Shown: positions 37,215-46,052 of the stretch, in pieces
Numbering within the stretch: the stretch's first letter is position 1
Layout of the letters: the number at the start of each line of letters is the position of its first letter
Source: Thiohalocapsa sp.
GTDB taxonomy: Bacteria > Pseudomonadota > Gammaproteobacteria > Chromatiales > Chromatiaceae
Direction: 5' to 3'
DNA length: 64,000 nt
Assembly (NCBI RefSeq): GCF_022340605.1
Contig: NZ_JAJDNQ010000105.1
Span: forward strand, 29,761-93,760
Position numbers and translations under genes: made by a program
The notes under the pieces: model-generated
Told to the model about the DNA's origin: nothing
Database searches by the model: none
What the model saw: the letters and a program-made list of their open reading frames with translations, nothing else

Positions 37215-38637
37215 CCTGAAGAGACTTTTCGTCGCCGCCATCGTCGCGGCGCCGGCCCTGGGTCTGAGCCTGCCCGCCGCGGCGACGCCGCAGATCCAGA
37301 CCTGGAAAACCGAGTCCGGTGCCAAGGTGCTCTATGCCCCAGCGCCTGACCTGCCGATGGTGGACGTGCGCGTCGTCTTCGATGCCGGCAGCGCCCGCGA
37401 CGGCGACGAGCCGGGGCTCGCGAGCATGACCGCCGGCATGCTCACCGAGGGCGCCGGCGGGCTCGATGCCGACACCATCGCCGAGCGGATCGAGTCCGTC
37501 GGTGCACAGCTCGGCACCGGCGCCGGCCGCGACATGGCCTATGCGAGCCTGCGCAGCCTGACGGAGCCCGAGGCGCTCGGCACCGCGCTGGATGTTATGA
37601 CCAAGGTCCTCGCCGCGCCGGACTTTCCGCAGGCGGACCTGGAACGGGTGCGCGCCAATACGCTGGTAGCGCTGCGCCAGGAGGAGCAAGACCCGGGCAG
37701 CGTCGCCGGCCGCGCGCTCTACCACGCCGTCTACGGCAAGCACCCCTACGCCAGCGACCCGGAGGGCAATCGCGACAGCGTTGCGGCCATCACCCGCAGC
37801 GATCTGGTGCGCTTCCACCAGCGCTACTTCACCGCGCCCAATGCCACCATCGCCATCGTCGGCGCCGTGGACCGCGAGCAGGCGGAGGTGATCGCGGACC
37901 TGCTCACCGCGGGGCTGCCGGAGGGGCCGCCGCCCGCACCGCTGCCGCCGGTGCCGGACCTGAAGGCCGGCGCCATGGAGCGCATCGACTTCCCGTCCAG
38001 CCAGACGCACGTCTACATGGGCCAGCCCGGCATGCGGCGCGGCGACCCGGACTATTTCCCGCTCTACGTGGGCAACCATATCCTGGGCGGCAGCGGGCTC
38101 GTGTCCATCCTGATGGACGAGGTGCGCGAGCGCCGCGGGCTGTCCTACTCCGCATACAGCGACTTCGAGCCACTCGCCCAGCGCGGCCCCATGGTCCTGG
38201 GCCTGCAGACGAAGAACGCCAGCGTCGACGAGGCGTTGACAGTGATGCGTGATGTCCTGGATCGCTTCGTGCGCGAAGGCCCCACGCAGAAGGAGCTGGA
38301 CGCGGCGGTCAAGAACATCACCGGCGGCTTCCCGCTGCGCATTGCCAGCAATTCCAATGTCGTCCAGTACCTGGCCGTGATCGGTTTCTACGACCTGCCG
38401 CTCGACTATCTGGACCGCTTCAACGAGCGGGTCAGTGCCGTCACCGTGGACCAGATTCGCGACGCCTTCCGCCGGCGCGTGCATCCGGACCGCTTGGCCG
38501 TGGTGATGGTGGGCGGCGGCGCCGGCGGCGCGCCGGAGCAGGGCGCCGCCGCGGCGCAGACCGCGCCGTCCGCGATGCCGGATGCGCGTCCCGCTGGCGC
38601 ACGGGCGCTGTCCGCGCCAGCCGGTGGCGAGGGGTAG
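37204..38637 (+). CDS. M16 family protease-like partner lacking the zinc motif
   Basis: A 477-residue exported M16 homologue (signal peptide MSVDLKRLFVAAIVAAPALGLSLPAAA). At the place of HxxEH it reads GLASMTAGMLTEGAGG, so it cannot bind zinc. The C-terminal part carries the Arg/Tyr substrate pair region (ERRGLSYSAYSDFEPL). It is translationally coupled to the active partner (11-base overlap) and probably completes its chamber. The C-terminus is Ala/Gly-rich. The last 56 bases overlap the 5' end of rsmD in another frame. Confidence 0.92.
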   Translation: MSVDLKRLFVAAIVAAPALGLSLPAAATPQIQTWKTESGAKVLYAPAPDLPMVDVRVVFDAGSARDGDEPGLASMTAGMLTEGAGGLDADTIAERIESVGAQLGTGAGRDMAYASLRSLTEPEALGTALDVMTKVLAAPDFPQADLERVRANTLVALRQEEQDPGSVAGRALYHAVYGKHPYASDPEGNRDSVAAITRSDLVRFHQRYFTAPNATIAIVGAVDREQAEVIADLLTAGLPEGPPPAPLPPVPDLKAGAMERIDFPSSQTHVYMGQPGMRRGDPDYFPLYVGNHILGGSGLVSILMDEVRERRGLSYSAYSDFEPLAQRGPMVLGLQTKNASVDEALTVMRDVLDRFVREGPTQKELDAAVKNITGGFPLRIASNSNVVQYLAVIGFYDLPLDYLDRFNERVSAVTVDQIRDAFRRRVHPDRLAVVMVGGGAGGAPEQGAAAAQTAPSAMPDARPAGARALSAPAGGEG

Positions 38638-39289
38638 CGGCGGCCCCGGCTCGGGTTCCGGCTCCCACCACAGGCAGCCGCACCGCGGCGGCCAGCGTGC
38701 CGGGCGCAGCGGGCAGTTGCGCATCATCGGCGGGCGGTTGCGCGGACGCCGGCTGCCGGTGCCGGACCAGCCGGGGCTCCGGCCCACCACGGACCGGGTG
38801 CGCGAGACGCTGTTCAACTGGCTCGCCCCGGACATCGCCGGCAGTCGGTGTCTGGACTGCTTCGCGGGCTCGGGCGCCCTCGGCTTCGAGGCGTTCTCGC
38901 GCGGGGCCGCGGCGGTGGTGCTGATCGAGCGGGCTGCCGCGGTCGCCGCGCGACTGCGCGAGAACGCCGCCCTGCTGCGCGTGGCGGCGGACGCGCCGGG
39001 CGGCCAGCCCGATGTGAAGCTCGATGTGATGAGGGCGGATGCCCTCGGCTGGCTGGAGAAGACCGATCCGCGCCCCTTCGACATCGTCTTCCTCGATCCG
39101 CCCTTCGACCAGCGGCTCATCGGCCGCGCTTGCGAACTGCTGCAGCGCGGCTGGCTTGCGCCGAAGGCCCTGATCTACCTGGAGTCGGCGGCATCCGAGC
39201 CGCCGCCACTGCCTGCCGGCTGGCGCGTCACCCGCGAGGGCACGGCGGGGCAGGTCCGCTATGCCCTTGCCGTGGCGGAGCACGGCTAG
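38582..39289 (+). CDS. rsmD: 16S rRNA (guanine966-N2)-methyltransferase
   Basis: A SAM-dependent enzyme methylating G966 of 16S rRNA. The conserved body begins GQLRIIGGRLRGRRLPVP and includes RPTTDRVRETLFNWL, SAM motif LDCFAGSGALGFEAFSRGA and catalytic DPPF (FDIVFLDPPFDQRL). The ATG at 38582 adds a 45-residue Gly/Ser/Arg-rich leader that overlaps the upstream gene. No other ATG lies before the conserved body, so the true start may be this one or a non-ATG codon nearby. Fourth gene after ftsY in the conserved order ftsY / M16 / M16 / rsmD / coaD / fdx. Confidence 0.92.
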   Translation: MRVPLAHGRCPRQPVARGSGGPGSGSGSHHRQPHRGGQRAGRSGQLRIIGGRLRGRRLPVPDQPGLRPTTDRVRETLFNWLAPDIAGSRCLDCFAGSGALGFEAFSRGAAAVVLIERAAAVAARLRENAALLRVAADAPGGQPDVKLDVMRADALGWLEKTDPRPFDIVFLDPPFDQRLIGRACELLQRGWLAPKALIYLESAASEPPPLPAGWRVTREGTAGQVRYALAVAEHG

Positions 39290-39334
39290 TCGGCGCCGTC
39301 GGGCAGAGGCTTGCGAGTCTGCTATCCTCGCGCC

Positions 39335-39530
39335 CCTAGCCGCTGGTGCACTCATGAAGTATCGAGATCACTCTCAACGCCGCCCGCAGTGCTGATTTGT
39401 GTCGACCTGGAGGCCGACACCCCGGCCGCGACACTCCGGTTGCGGGTCACGGTGGTCGGCGTGTCGCCCTCCAGGGCGACACCGGCTCGCGCCGGGGGCA
39501 GCTTCGACATTTTCACGACCGTGCACTAGC
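39335..39530. repeat. Family D composite repeat (full copy)
   Basis: About 195 bases. It begins GCACTCATGAAGTATCGAGA, then CACTCTCAACGCC, the arm GTGTCGACCTGGAGGCCGAC, an inner inverted stretch, the arm GTGTCGCCCTCCAGGGCGAC and finally TTCGACATTTTCA. The inverse strand of 45590-45790 matches it part by part. Its end abuts a CTAG-rich tract (39526-39556) just before coaD. Confidence 0.8.
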
Positions 39531-39551
39531 CCCTAGCCCCTTAGCAACTAG

Positions 39552-40448
<897 letters not shown>

Positions 40449-40559
40449 CGAAGACCGGCAACCCGTCGCCGGGCCGCATGCGGTCCGGTCCGGGCTGGTT
40501 ACAGGGGCTCCGTACTGGAGCCTCGTCCATGTAACGTCCCCCGCGGAGGACACCCGGAC

Positions 40560-42365
40560 ATGAGCCTCCGCTATACATGGCGGCGTACTCGATCGATGCC
40601 GGCGGGCGGGCTCTTATGCCTGCTTCTGCTGCTTGCGACGGGCATTTCCGCCCACCAGGCGACGGCTGCGAGTCCCGTCTGGCCCCCCGGGCGTCCGGGT
40701 GCGGCCGCTGTGGCCAGCGCCCACCCGGCGGCCACCGCGGCAGGTGTCGAGATCCTGCGCGCCGGCGGCAACGCCTTCGACGCGGCGGTGGCGGTCAGCG
40801 CCGCACTCGCCGTCGTGGAGCCCTACGCCTCCGGCCTCGGCGGCGGCGGCTTCTGGCTGCTGCATCTGGCCGCGGACGGCTCACGCCCTGCCCGTGACGT
40901 GATGGTGGACGGCCGCGAGCGTGCACCGCTCGCCGCCACCGCCGACATGTACCTGGACGACGACGGCCGCTTCGTGCCGGAGCGCTCGCTGAACGGCCCG
41001 CTCGCCGCGGGCATTCCCGGGCAGCCGGCGGCCCTCGCCCACATCGCCGAGCGCTATGGCCGCCTGCCGCTGGCGGCAAGCCTGCTGCCGGCCATCGAGC
41101 TCGCCCGCGATGGCTTCGAGGTCGACCCCGTCTACCGGCGCCTGGCTGCCATGCGACGCGCCGTGCTGGCTGCCTCGCCGGCCGCCGCTGAGCAATTCCT
41201 GCCTGACGGCGACCCGCCCGCCGTCGGCACCCGGCTGCGCCAGCCGGACCTGGCAGACACCCTGATCGGCCTCGCCCGCGAGGGCGCGGACGGCTTCTAC
41301 CGCGGCGAGCTGGCCACCCGTCTGGTGGATGGGGTGCGCGCCGCCGGCGGCATCTGGAGCCTGGAGGATCTGGGGCGCTACCACGTCGTCGAGCGCGAGC
41401 CCGCCACGGGCGGCTTCCGGGCCGGCGGCAAGGACTGGCGCATCGTTAGCGCCGCACCGCCGTCGTCGGGCGGCGTGGCGCTGGTGCAGATGCTGAACAT
41501 GCTCGCGCCCTACGACCTCGCCGCCATGGACCCGGGCGACCGGGCGCATCTCACCATCGAGGTCATGCGCCGCGCCTATCGCGACCGCGCGGCGTTTCTG
41601 GGTGATCCTGACCAGGTGGACGTGCCGGTGGCGCGTCTGACGCATCCCTACTACGCCGCCGGGCTGATGCGCGACTTCAGGATGGCGCGCGCCACGCCAA
41701 GCCTGCCCGCCGGACAGGTGCGCGCGGGTGGTGCCGACACCACGCATTTCTCGATCCTGGATGCCGACGGCAACCGGGTCGCCGCGACGCTCAGCATCAA
41801 CTACCCGTTCGGCTCCGGCTTCGTGCCGCCCGGCACCGGCGTACTGCTCAACGACGAGATGGACGATTTCTCCGCCCAGCCCGGGGTGCCCAACGCTTAC
41901 GGCCTCGTCGGCGGCGCTGCCAATGCCATCGCACCCGGTAAGCGCATGCTCTCCAGCATGAGCCCCACCTTCGTTGAGTCCGACGACGCGGTGGTCATTC
42001 TCGGCACGCCGGGCGGAAGCCGCATCATCACCATGGTGCTGCACGGCATCCTCGCCGCCACCAGCGGCACGGGCTCCGCCGCGGAGTGGGTGGCGGCGCC
42101 GCGCTATCATCACCAGTTCCTGCCGGACGAGGTACTGCTGGAGCCGGACGCCCTCACGCCCGAGGTCCGCCAGAGCCTGCGCGACCGCGGCCACGTGCTC
42201 ACGGTCGCCAAGCGCCCCTACGGCAACATGCAACTCGTCTATTGGGATCGCGTCGCGGACCGCGTGGAAGCGGCGAGCGATCCGCGCGGCATCGGTGCGG
42301 CGCAGGTGCTGGAGCCTGCCGGCACGGCCGCCGCCACCAGGCAACAGAAAGCAACGACCCACTGA
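40560..42365 (+). CDS. ggt: Gamma-glutamyltransferase
   Basis: A 601-residue exported Ntn-hydrolase proenzyme that cleaves the gamma-glutamyl bond of glutathione. The N-terminus (MSLRYTWRRTRSMPAGGLLC...) is a signal peptide. The autoprocessing and catalytic Thr is in GADTTHFSILDADGNRVAA. The large-subunit block ASGLGGGGFWLL and the binding loop SSMSPTFV are conserved, as is GTPGGSRIITMVL. In sulfur oxidisers it might supply glutathione-related thiols, but that is inference. The following Tim44-like gene is 23 bases downstream, so co-transcription is likely. Confidence 0.95.
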   Translation: MSLRYTWRRTRSMPAGGLLCLLLLLATGISAHQATAASPVWPPGRPGAAAVASAHPAATAAGVEILRAGGNAFDAAVAVSAALAVVEPYASGLGGGGFWLLHLAADGSRPARDVMVDGRERAPLAATADMYLDDDGRFVPERSLNGPLAAGIPGQPAALAHIAERYGRLPLAASLLPAIELARDGFEVDPVYRRLAAMRRAVLAASPAAAEQFLPDGDPPAVGTRLRQPDLADTLIGLAREGADGFYRGELATRLVDGVRAAGGIWSLEDLGRYHVVEREPATGGFRAGGKDWRIVSAAPPSSGGVALVQMLNMLAPYDLAAMDPGDRAHLTIEVMRRAYRDRAAFLGDPDQVDVPVARLTHPYYAAGLMRDFRMARATPSLPAGQVRAGGADTTHFSILDADGNRVAATLSINYPFGSGFVPPGTGVLLNDEMDDFSAQPGVPNAYGLVGGAANAIAPGKRMLSSMSPTFVESDDAVVILGTPGGSRIITMVLHGILAATSGTGSAAEWVAAPRYHHQFLPDEVLLEPDALTPEVRQSLRDRGHVLTVAKRPYGNMQLVYWDRVADRVEAASDPRGIGAAQVLEPAGTAAATRQQKATTH

Positions 42366-42388
42366 GAGCCCCCACTGAGAAAAAGTCC

Positions 42389-43279
42389 ATGAAGACCTTG
42401 ATCGTCGCGATGCTGACCCTGTTCATGGCCGGCGCCCTGGTGCTGCCGGAGATTGCCGACGCCGCGCGCTTCGGCGGTGGCCGAAGCCTCGGTCGCCAAT
42501 ATTCCATGCCTACGCCGGCTCGGCGCGCACAGCCACCCCAGGCGCCGCGACAAGCCCCCGGCCAGCGCGGCCGCACCGGCATGGGCTGGCTCGGGCCACT
42601 GGCCGGGCTCGCCGCGGGCGGGTTGCTGGCGTCCCTGTTCTTCGGCGATCACTTCCAGGGCTTTCAGGCTATGGACTTCCTGCTCATCGCGGCGCTGGTG
42701 ATCGGAGGTTTCCTGCTATTCCGGGCGTTGAGCCGGAACCGAGGGCCGGCGCGGTCACCGACACCAGCGGGGCTGGGCGGTGCTTACGGGGACGATCGGC
42801 AGCCCTTTGGGGGTAACGGCCTCGGCGGCAGTCTGTTCGGCGGCGGCAACCAAGCCCTCGGCGAGGAGGACAGCGCCGATCTGCTGCCCGGCGCCTCGGA
42901 GACACCTTCGTGGTTCGATCCGCAGGGCTTCACCGACGGCGCCAAGACCCATTTCATCCGGCTCCAGGCCGCCTGGGATCGGGCGGACTTCCGCGACATC
43001 CGCGAGTACACCGCCCCGCAGCTCTTCGCCGAGCTGAAGCGTGAGCGCGAGTCCCTTGGCGACGCGCCCAACTACACCGAGGTGGTCACGCTCAACGCCG
43101 AGTTGCTGGGCGTGCAGCGCGACGGCGACCAGGCGGTGGCCAGCGTGCACTTCACCGGCCTGATCCGCGAGGATGAGCAGGCACCGGCCAAGCCCCTGGA
43201 CGAGATCTGGCATGTCGCCCACGATTGGGCCAGCGCCGACGGTGATTGGCTGATCACCGGCATCCAGCAGCCGCAGTGA
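42389..43279 (+). CDS. Tim44-like domain membrane protein
   Basis: A 296-residue protein. The start (MKTLIVAMLTLFMAGALVLPEIADA) is a signal or anchor sequence. A Gly/Pro/Arg-rich stretch follows, then two membrane segments (LGPLAGLAAGGLLASLFFGDHF and AMDFLLIAALVIGGFLLF), a Gly-rich linker, and a C-terminal Tim44-like (NTF2-fold) domain from about residue 185 (FIRLQAAWDRADFRDIREYTAPQLF-type motif, ending DEIWHVAHDWASADGDWLITGIQQ). Bacterial members are widespread and poorly characterised; some help in membrane-protein or transporter assembly. It follows ggt by 23 bases. Confidence 0.88.
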   Translation: MKTLIVAMLTLFMAGALVLPEIADAARFGGGRSLGRQYSMPTPARRAQPPQAPRQAPGQRGRTGMGWLGPLAGLAAGGLLASLFFGDHFQGFQAMDFLLIAALVIGGFLLFRALSRNRGPARSPTPAGLGGAYGDDRQPFGGNGLGGSLFGGGNQALGEEDSADLLPGASETPSWFDPQGFTDGAKTHFIRLQAAWDRADFRDIREYTAPQLFAELKRERESLGDAPNYTEVVTLNAELLGVQRDGDQAVASVHFTGLIREDEQAPAKPLDEIWHVAHDWASADGDWLITGIQQPQ

Positions 43280-43393
43280 GGCCGCTGCCGGGGCGCTGAA
43301 TGAGCCCTGGCTGAGTCCTTTCTGATCTGGGCTGGGCCTTCGCCGTGGGCCATCGCCGGGCCGGTGCGGCGGACGCCCGGCGCGGAGGCACCG

Positions 43394-43834
43394 ATGAGCC
43401 GCATCCTCTTTCTCTGCACCGGCAACTACTACCGCAGCCGCTTCGCCGAGGCATACTTCAACCACCACGCCGCGCGGCGCGGCGTGCCTTGGCGGGCCGA
43501 CTCCAAGGGCCTCGCCCGCGACCTCGGCACCACCGGCAACAGAGGCCCGATCTCGCCTCATGCGCTGACGGAGCTGGCGAGCCGCGGCATTCCGAGGCAA
43601 GGCACCCCGCGTTGGCCGGCCCGGGTCGAGGCGCCGGACTTTCTACGCTATCCGCGCGTCATCGTGCTCAGCCGGCGCGAGCACGAGCCCATGATGCGCG
43701 AATATTTCCCGGAGCATTCAGAACTGGTCGAGTACCTGGAGATCGGCGATCTGGACATCGAGACGCCGACCCAGGCCATCGCACGGCTGGCGCTGGATCT
43801 GGATGCCATGGTGGAGGCGTTGCGCGGGGCATGA
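43394..43834 (+). CDS. Low-molecular-weight phosphatase-like protein
   Basis: A 146-residue protein starting MSRILFLCTGNYYRSRFAEA. The P-loop C8-TGNYY-R14-S is the CX5R signature of low-molecular-weight tyrosine phosphatases and arsenate reductases. The general-acid region may be the later IGDLDIETP segment, but the usual DP motif is not obvious. The ATG at 43394 follows GGAGG. It lies 114 bases after the Tim44-like gene and is the last ordinary gene before the repeat-rich patch. Confidence 0.8.
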   Translation: MSRILFLCTGNYYRSRFAEAYFNHHAARRGVPWRADSKGLARDLGTTGNRGPISPHALTELASRGIPRQGTPRWPARVEAPDFLRYPRVIVLSRREHEPMMREYFPEHSELVEYLEIGDLDIETPTQAIARLALDLDAMVEALRGA

Positions 43835-43883
43835 CCGCTGCCGCCGCCCCTGGACACCGAAGCGGGTCACGCGAAGCCGCGAA

Positions 43884-43943
43884 GACGCGAAGGGGCGAGA
43901 CGCGAAGGGGCGAGACGCGAAGGGGCGAGACGCGAAGGGGCGG
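43884..43943. repeat. 15-bp tandem repeat array
   Basis: Four near-identical units of GACGCGAAGGGGCGA, preceded by CACGCGAAGCCGCGAA. They lie 50 bases after the phosphatase-like gene, at the edge of the gene-poor patch. Confidence 0.9.
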
Positions 43944-44008
43944 AATTCCGTTGCGCGGATGGGCAAGCGTGGGCGGCGATCATCCTGGAAAGAGCGGTTG
44001 GACGGTCG

Positions 44009-44323
44009 TCAGGGTGCGTCCGGCGCGGTGTCTGGCGAGGCACAACGAGGCGAAACAGCCGTCCTATTCCAACGAGCATCGTTGGCCTGGGCGATCTGCG
44101 TGCGCACGTCGCCGCGCAGTTGCTCGATCTCGGTCCTGAGTTCCGAGCGCAGTTGCTCGATCTCGATCCGGAGCTCGGCGCGGACCTGTTCGACCTCCTT
44201 GCGCACCTGCTCGATTTCCTTCAACAGCCGCAACTCCGTTTCGCGCAGGTGCGCCTGCGTGACGACCTTGAGGTGCGGATAGCGCTCGTCCGCACGCGAC
44301 CTTCGGTGGATATGTTCCGACAA
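44009..44323 (-). pseudogene. Coiled-coil protein fragment
   Basis: A minus-strand frame of 104 codons. Its middle (LRETELRLLKEIEQVRKEVE and following heptads to RTQIAQAN) is a strong parallel coiled coil with repeated EIEQLR units. It resembles the stalk of short coiled-coil proteins that normally end in a membrane helix (DUF1640-like). Here no membrane helix follows; after QAN the sequence becomes unlike protein (DARWNRTAVSPRCAS). The only start is TTG without a ribosome-binding site. It is best read as a remnant truncated at both ends. Confidence 0.45.
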
Positions 44324-44337
44324 AGCTCCTTGAAGAA

Positions 44338-44544
44338 GTGGTGTATGCCGACAACGCTGGCAAAGCGTTTGCCCAATACGCAGCCGCGAAATGCCCCGAC
44401 AAGGACGCTCGCGGCCATATCGGAAACATGATCGGCTGGTTCAGCCGACGGTACACCGATAGCGAAAAGCACAATCCAAACAACCTTCGCGGCCAGCCGT
44501 ACTTTTGCGCGTACAAGGGACAGGTTCGAAAGAGTGAAGGATAG
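44338..44544 (+). CDS. Short unassigned ORF, possible gene fragment
   Basis: A 68-codon frame (GTG start at 44338, frame open from 44272) reading EEVVYADNAGKAFAQYAAAK and ending RGQPYFCAYKGQVRKSEG. Amino-acid make-up is protein-like, and DNA composition is lower in GC than the surrounding genes. I recognise no family. Lack of a ribosome-binding site and the adjacent coiled-coil remnant suggest a broken 5' end. Kept with low confidence. Confidence 0.3.
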   Translation: MVYADNAGKAFAQYAAAKCPDKDARGHIGNMIGWFSRRYTDSEKHNPNNLRGQPYFCAYKGQVRKSEG

Positions 44545-44594
44545 CCGAACGAGGACGTGGTCATACGAACCCACCGAATAGCAAGAGGCCGAAA

Positions 44595-44795
44595 ATGACT
44601 ACCATTGAGAGACTTGAACAGCAAGTCAAGTCGCTTTCTGAGGACGATCTGACCGAGTTTCGACGCTGGTTCCTCGAGTGGGACAACGACGAGTGGGATC
44701 GCCAGATCGAAAGAGACGCAACGGCCGGCAAATTAGATGCGCTCGCCTCTGCTGCCCTCGCTGAGTATAAGGCGGGACAGGCGCGAGAAATTTGA
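44595..44795 (+). CDS. Putative type II antitoxin, small acidic protein
   Basis: A 66-residue protein, MTTIERLEQQVKSLSEDDLTEF through LEWDNDEWDRQIERDATAGK to LAEYKAGQAREI. It resembles small antitoxins with an ExLxxLsxeeLxxFRxWF...WDxqIexD layout found beside RelE/ParE-like toxins. No DNA-binding domain is evident. The ATG at 44595 is preceded by AGAGG. The stop overlaps the TTG start of the toxin gene, so the pair is translationally coupled. Confidence 0.75.
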   Translation: MTTIERLEQQVKSLSEDDLTEFRRWFLEWDNDEWDRQIERDATAGKLDALASAALAEYKAGQAREI

Positions 44796-45058
44796 GGCAT
44801 TACGCCTCTGCCGGGTTCTGGCAGCGCTTTAATTCCCTGCCAGAGCCGGTGCAACAAGTTGCGCAGCAAAACTATCAGCTACTGCGTGAGAACCCGGCGC
44901 ATCCCTCCCTGCACTTCAAGAAAGTCAGGCAAGGGCAGTATCGGACCGTCCGGGTTGGAGCAAAGTCTCGCGCTCTAGGCGTTCCCGTTCCCGACGGTAT
45001 CCAGTGGTTCTGGATTGGCACTCACGCCGGATACGACAAGCTCATGGAATTACGGTGA
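44792..45058 (+). CDS. Putative RelE/ParE-superfamily toxin
   Basis: An 88-residue protein with the small-toxin layout: RHYASAGFWQRFNSLPEPVQ, NYQLLRENPAHPSLHFKKV, YRTVRVGAKSRALGV and a closing IQWFWIGTHAGYDKLM. Such proteins are mRNA interferases or gyrase poisons; which one cannot be told here. The start is TTG at 44792, overlapping the antitoxin stop in a TTGA arrangement that would limit toxin translation. Only this pair and fragments occupy the lower-GC patch, typical of a mobile or acquired module. Confidence 0.75.
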   Translation: MRHYASAGFWQRFNSLPEPVQQVAQQNYQLLRENPAHPSLHFKKVRQGQYRTVRVGAKSRALGVPVPDGIQWFWIGTHAGYDKLMELR

Positions 45059-46052
45059 CAGTTTACTAAATGCACTAAATACGCCGGCGGGAATTGCGCA
45101 GTGGTATAGAGGCTTAGGTGCGATTGTCGCGAGAGTGCCTGAGGTGGGTTAGGCGGAGGGTTGGGGGGCCGTCGAGGTGTGGCCGGAAGCCACGGGTTCC
45201 TGGGTCGGCCTTCAGGGGTTGCATCGGGCGCGGCGACTGTCTTTAACGACGGTCTTCGTCAAAGTGTTCAGCGAGGGATGAGAGCCATGCAGCAGCCGAG
45301 CGGACCTCGTGACGCGGAATAGCCTGCGTCGAGCTGGCAGTTTCCCAGTCAACCTGCGGCGCAGCCGGGTCAGCGTGCGCCGCGGCTGATGAAGGCGGTA
45401 GGCGGGCGTATCAGGGCGCGGCACTACAGCTACCGGACCGGGCAGGCTTACCGTGGCTGGATTAGACGCTGCATCGGGATGTAGGCTCGCGACACCGCGC
45501 CAGCGGTGTCACCAGGCGAAGAGCTCGCAGGAAGGAAGCGGACCTGGGCCGGCTTGGGCGGGTCAACTCGGCGTCGAGGCGGCGGAGCAGGTGCGGGATG
45601 AAGTTAGCGGCGATCTGGAAATTGTCGATACCGTTCGCGGTCCGGCGCGAGCGCGTGTCGCCCTGGAGGGCGACACTCCGGCCTTCGCGACCCACGGCCG
45701 GAGTGTCGGCCTCCAGGTCGACACGGATCAGCGCCGCGGGTGGCGTTGAGAGTGCTCTCGATACTTCCGCATGCGTGCACTGGCATGCAAGCGCTTGAAT
45801 TCACTCCCACCGGAGCAGGCGATAGGGAAGGGTTCAAGAACAACTGAAACGTCGCGGAAGTAGTGGATAGGCCAAGAGACCGTGACAGTATTGCTCGCAA
45901 CGCGAAAAGCGAGCGGATCTACACCGAGAATACTTTCACAGTCTCGAAGCGCAGCCATTGCAGGCCGCGGATGGACTCCGCGATCCGATCCGGCACCCGG
46001 AGCTGGTGGGGCTGCGTCACGCGCCGTCGGTGCTGGACGGTTTCGCAGTCGC
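45059..46052. other. Gene-free region with possible structured segment and repeats
   Basis: Almost 1 kb without a credible gene. 45059-45480 is GC-rich, with no repeat shared elsewhere in the window; it contains several short inverted segments (for example GGCCGGAAGCCACGGGTTCC) and starts near GGTGCGATTGTCGCGAGAG at about 45118. 45590-45790 is an inverse family D copy. 45836-45960 shares AACTGAAACGTCGCGGA and ACTTTCACAGTCTCGAAGCGC with 32226 and, inverted, with 7680-7895. Confidence 0.6.
45590..45790. repeat. Family D composite repeat (inverse copy)
   Basis: The inverse strand matches 39335-39530 part by part: GAAGTATCGAGAGCACTCTC, then GTGTCGACCTGGAGGCCGAC, an inner GC-rich inverted stretch, GTGTCGCCCTCCAGGGCGAC and a trailing TATCGACAATTTCC. 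Confidence 0.8.

Noticed and set aside
40461..40559. GC-rich leader of ggt considered as a riboswitch
   Set aside because: No conserved riboswitch core was recognised; only generic inverted segments.
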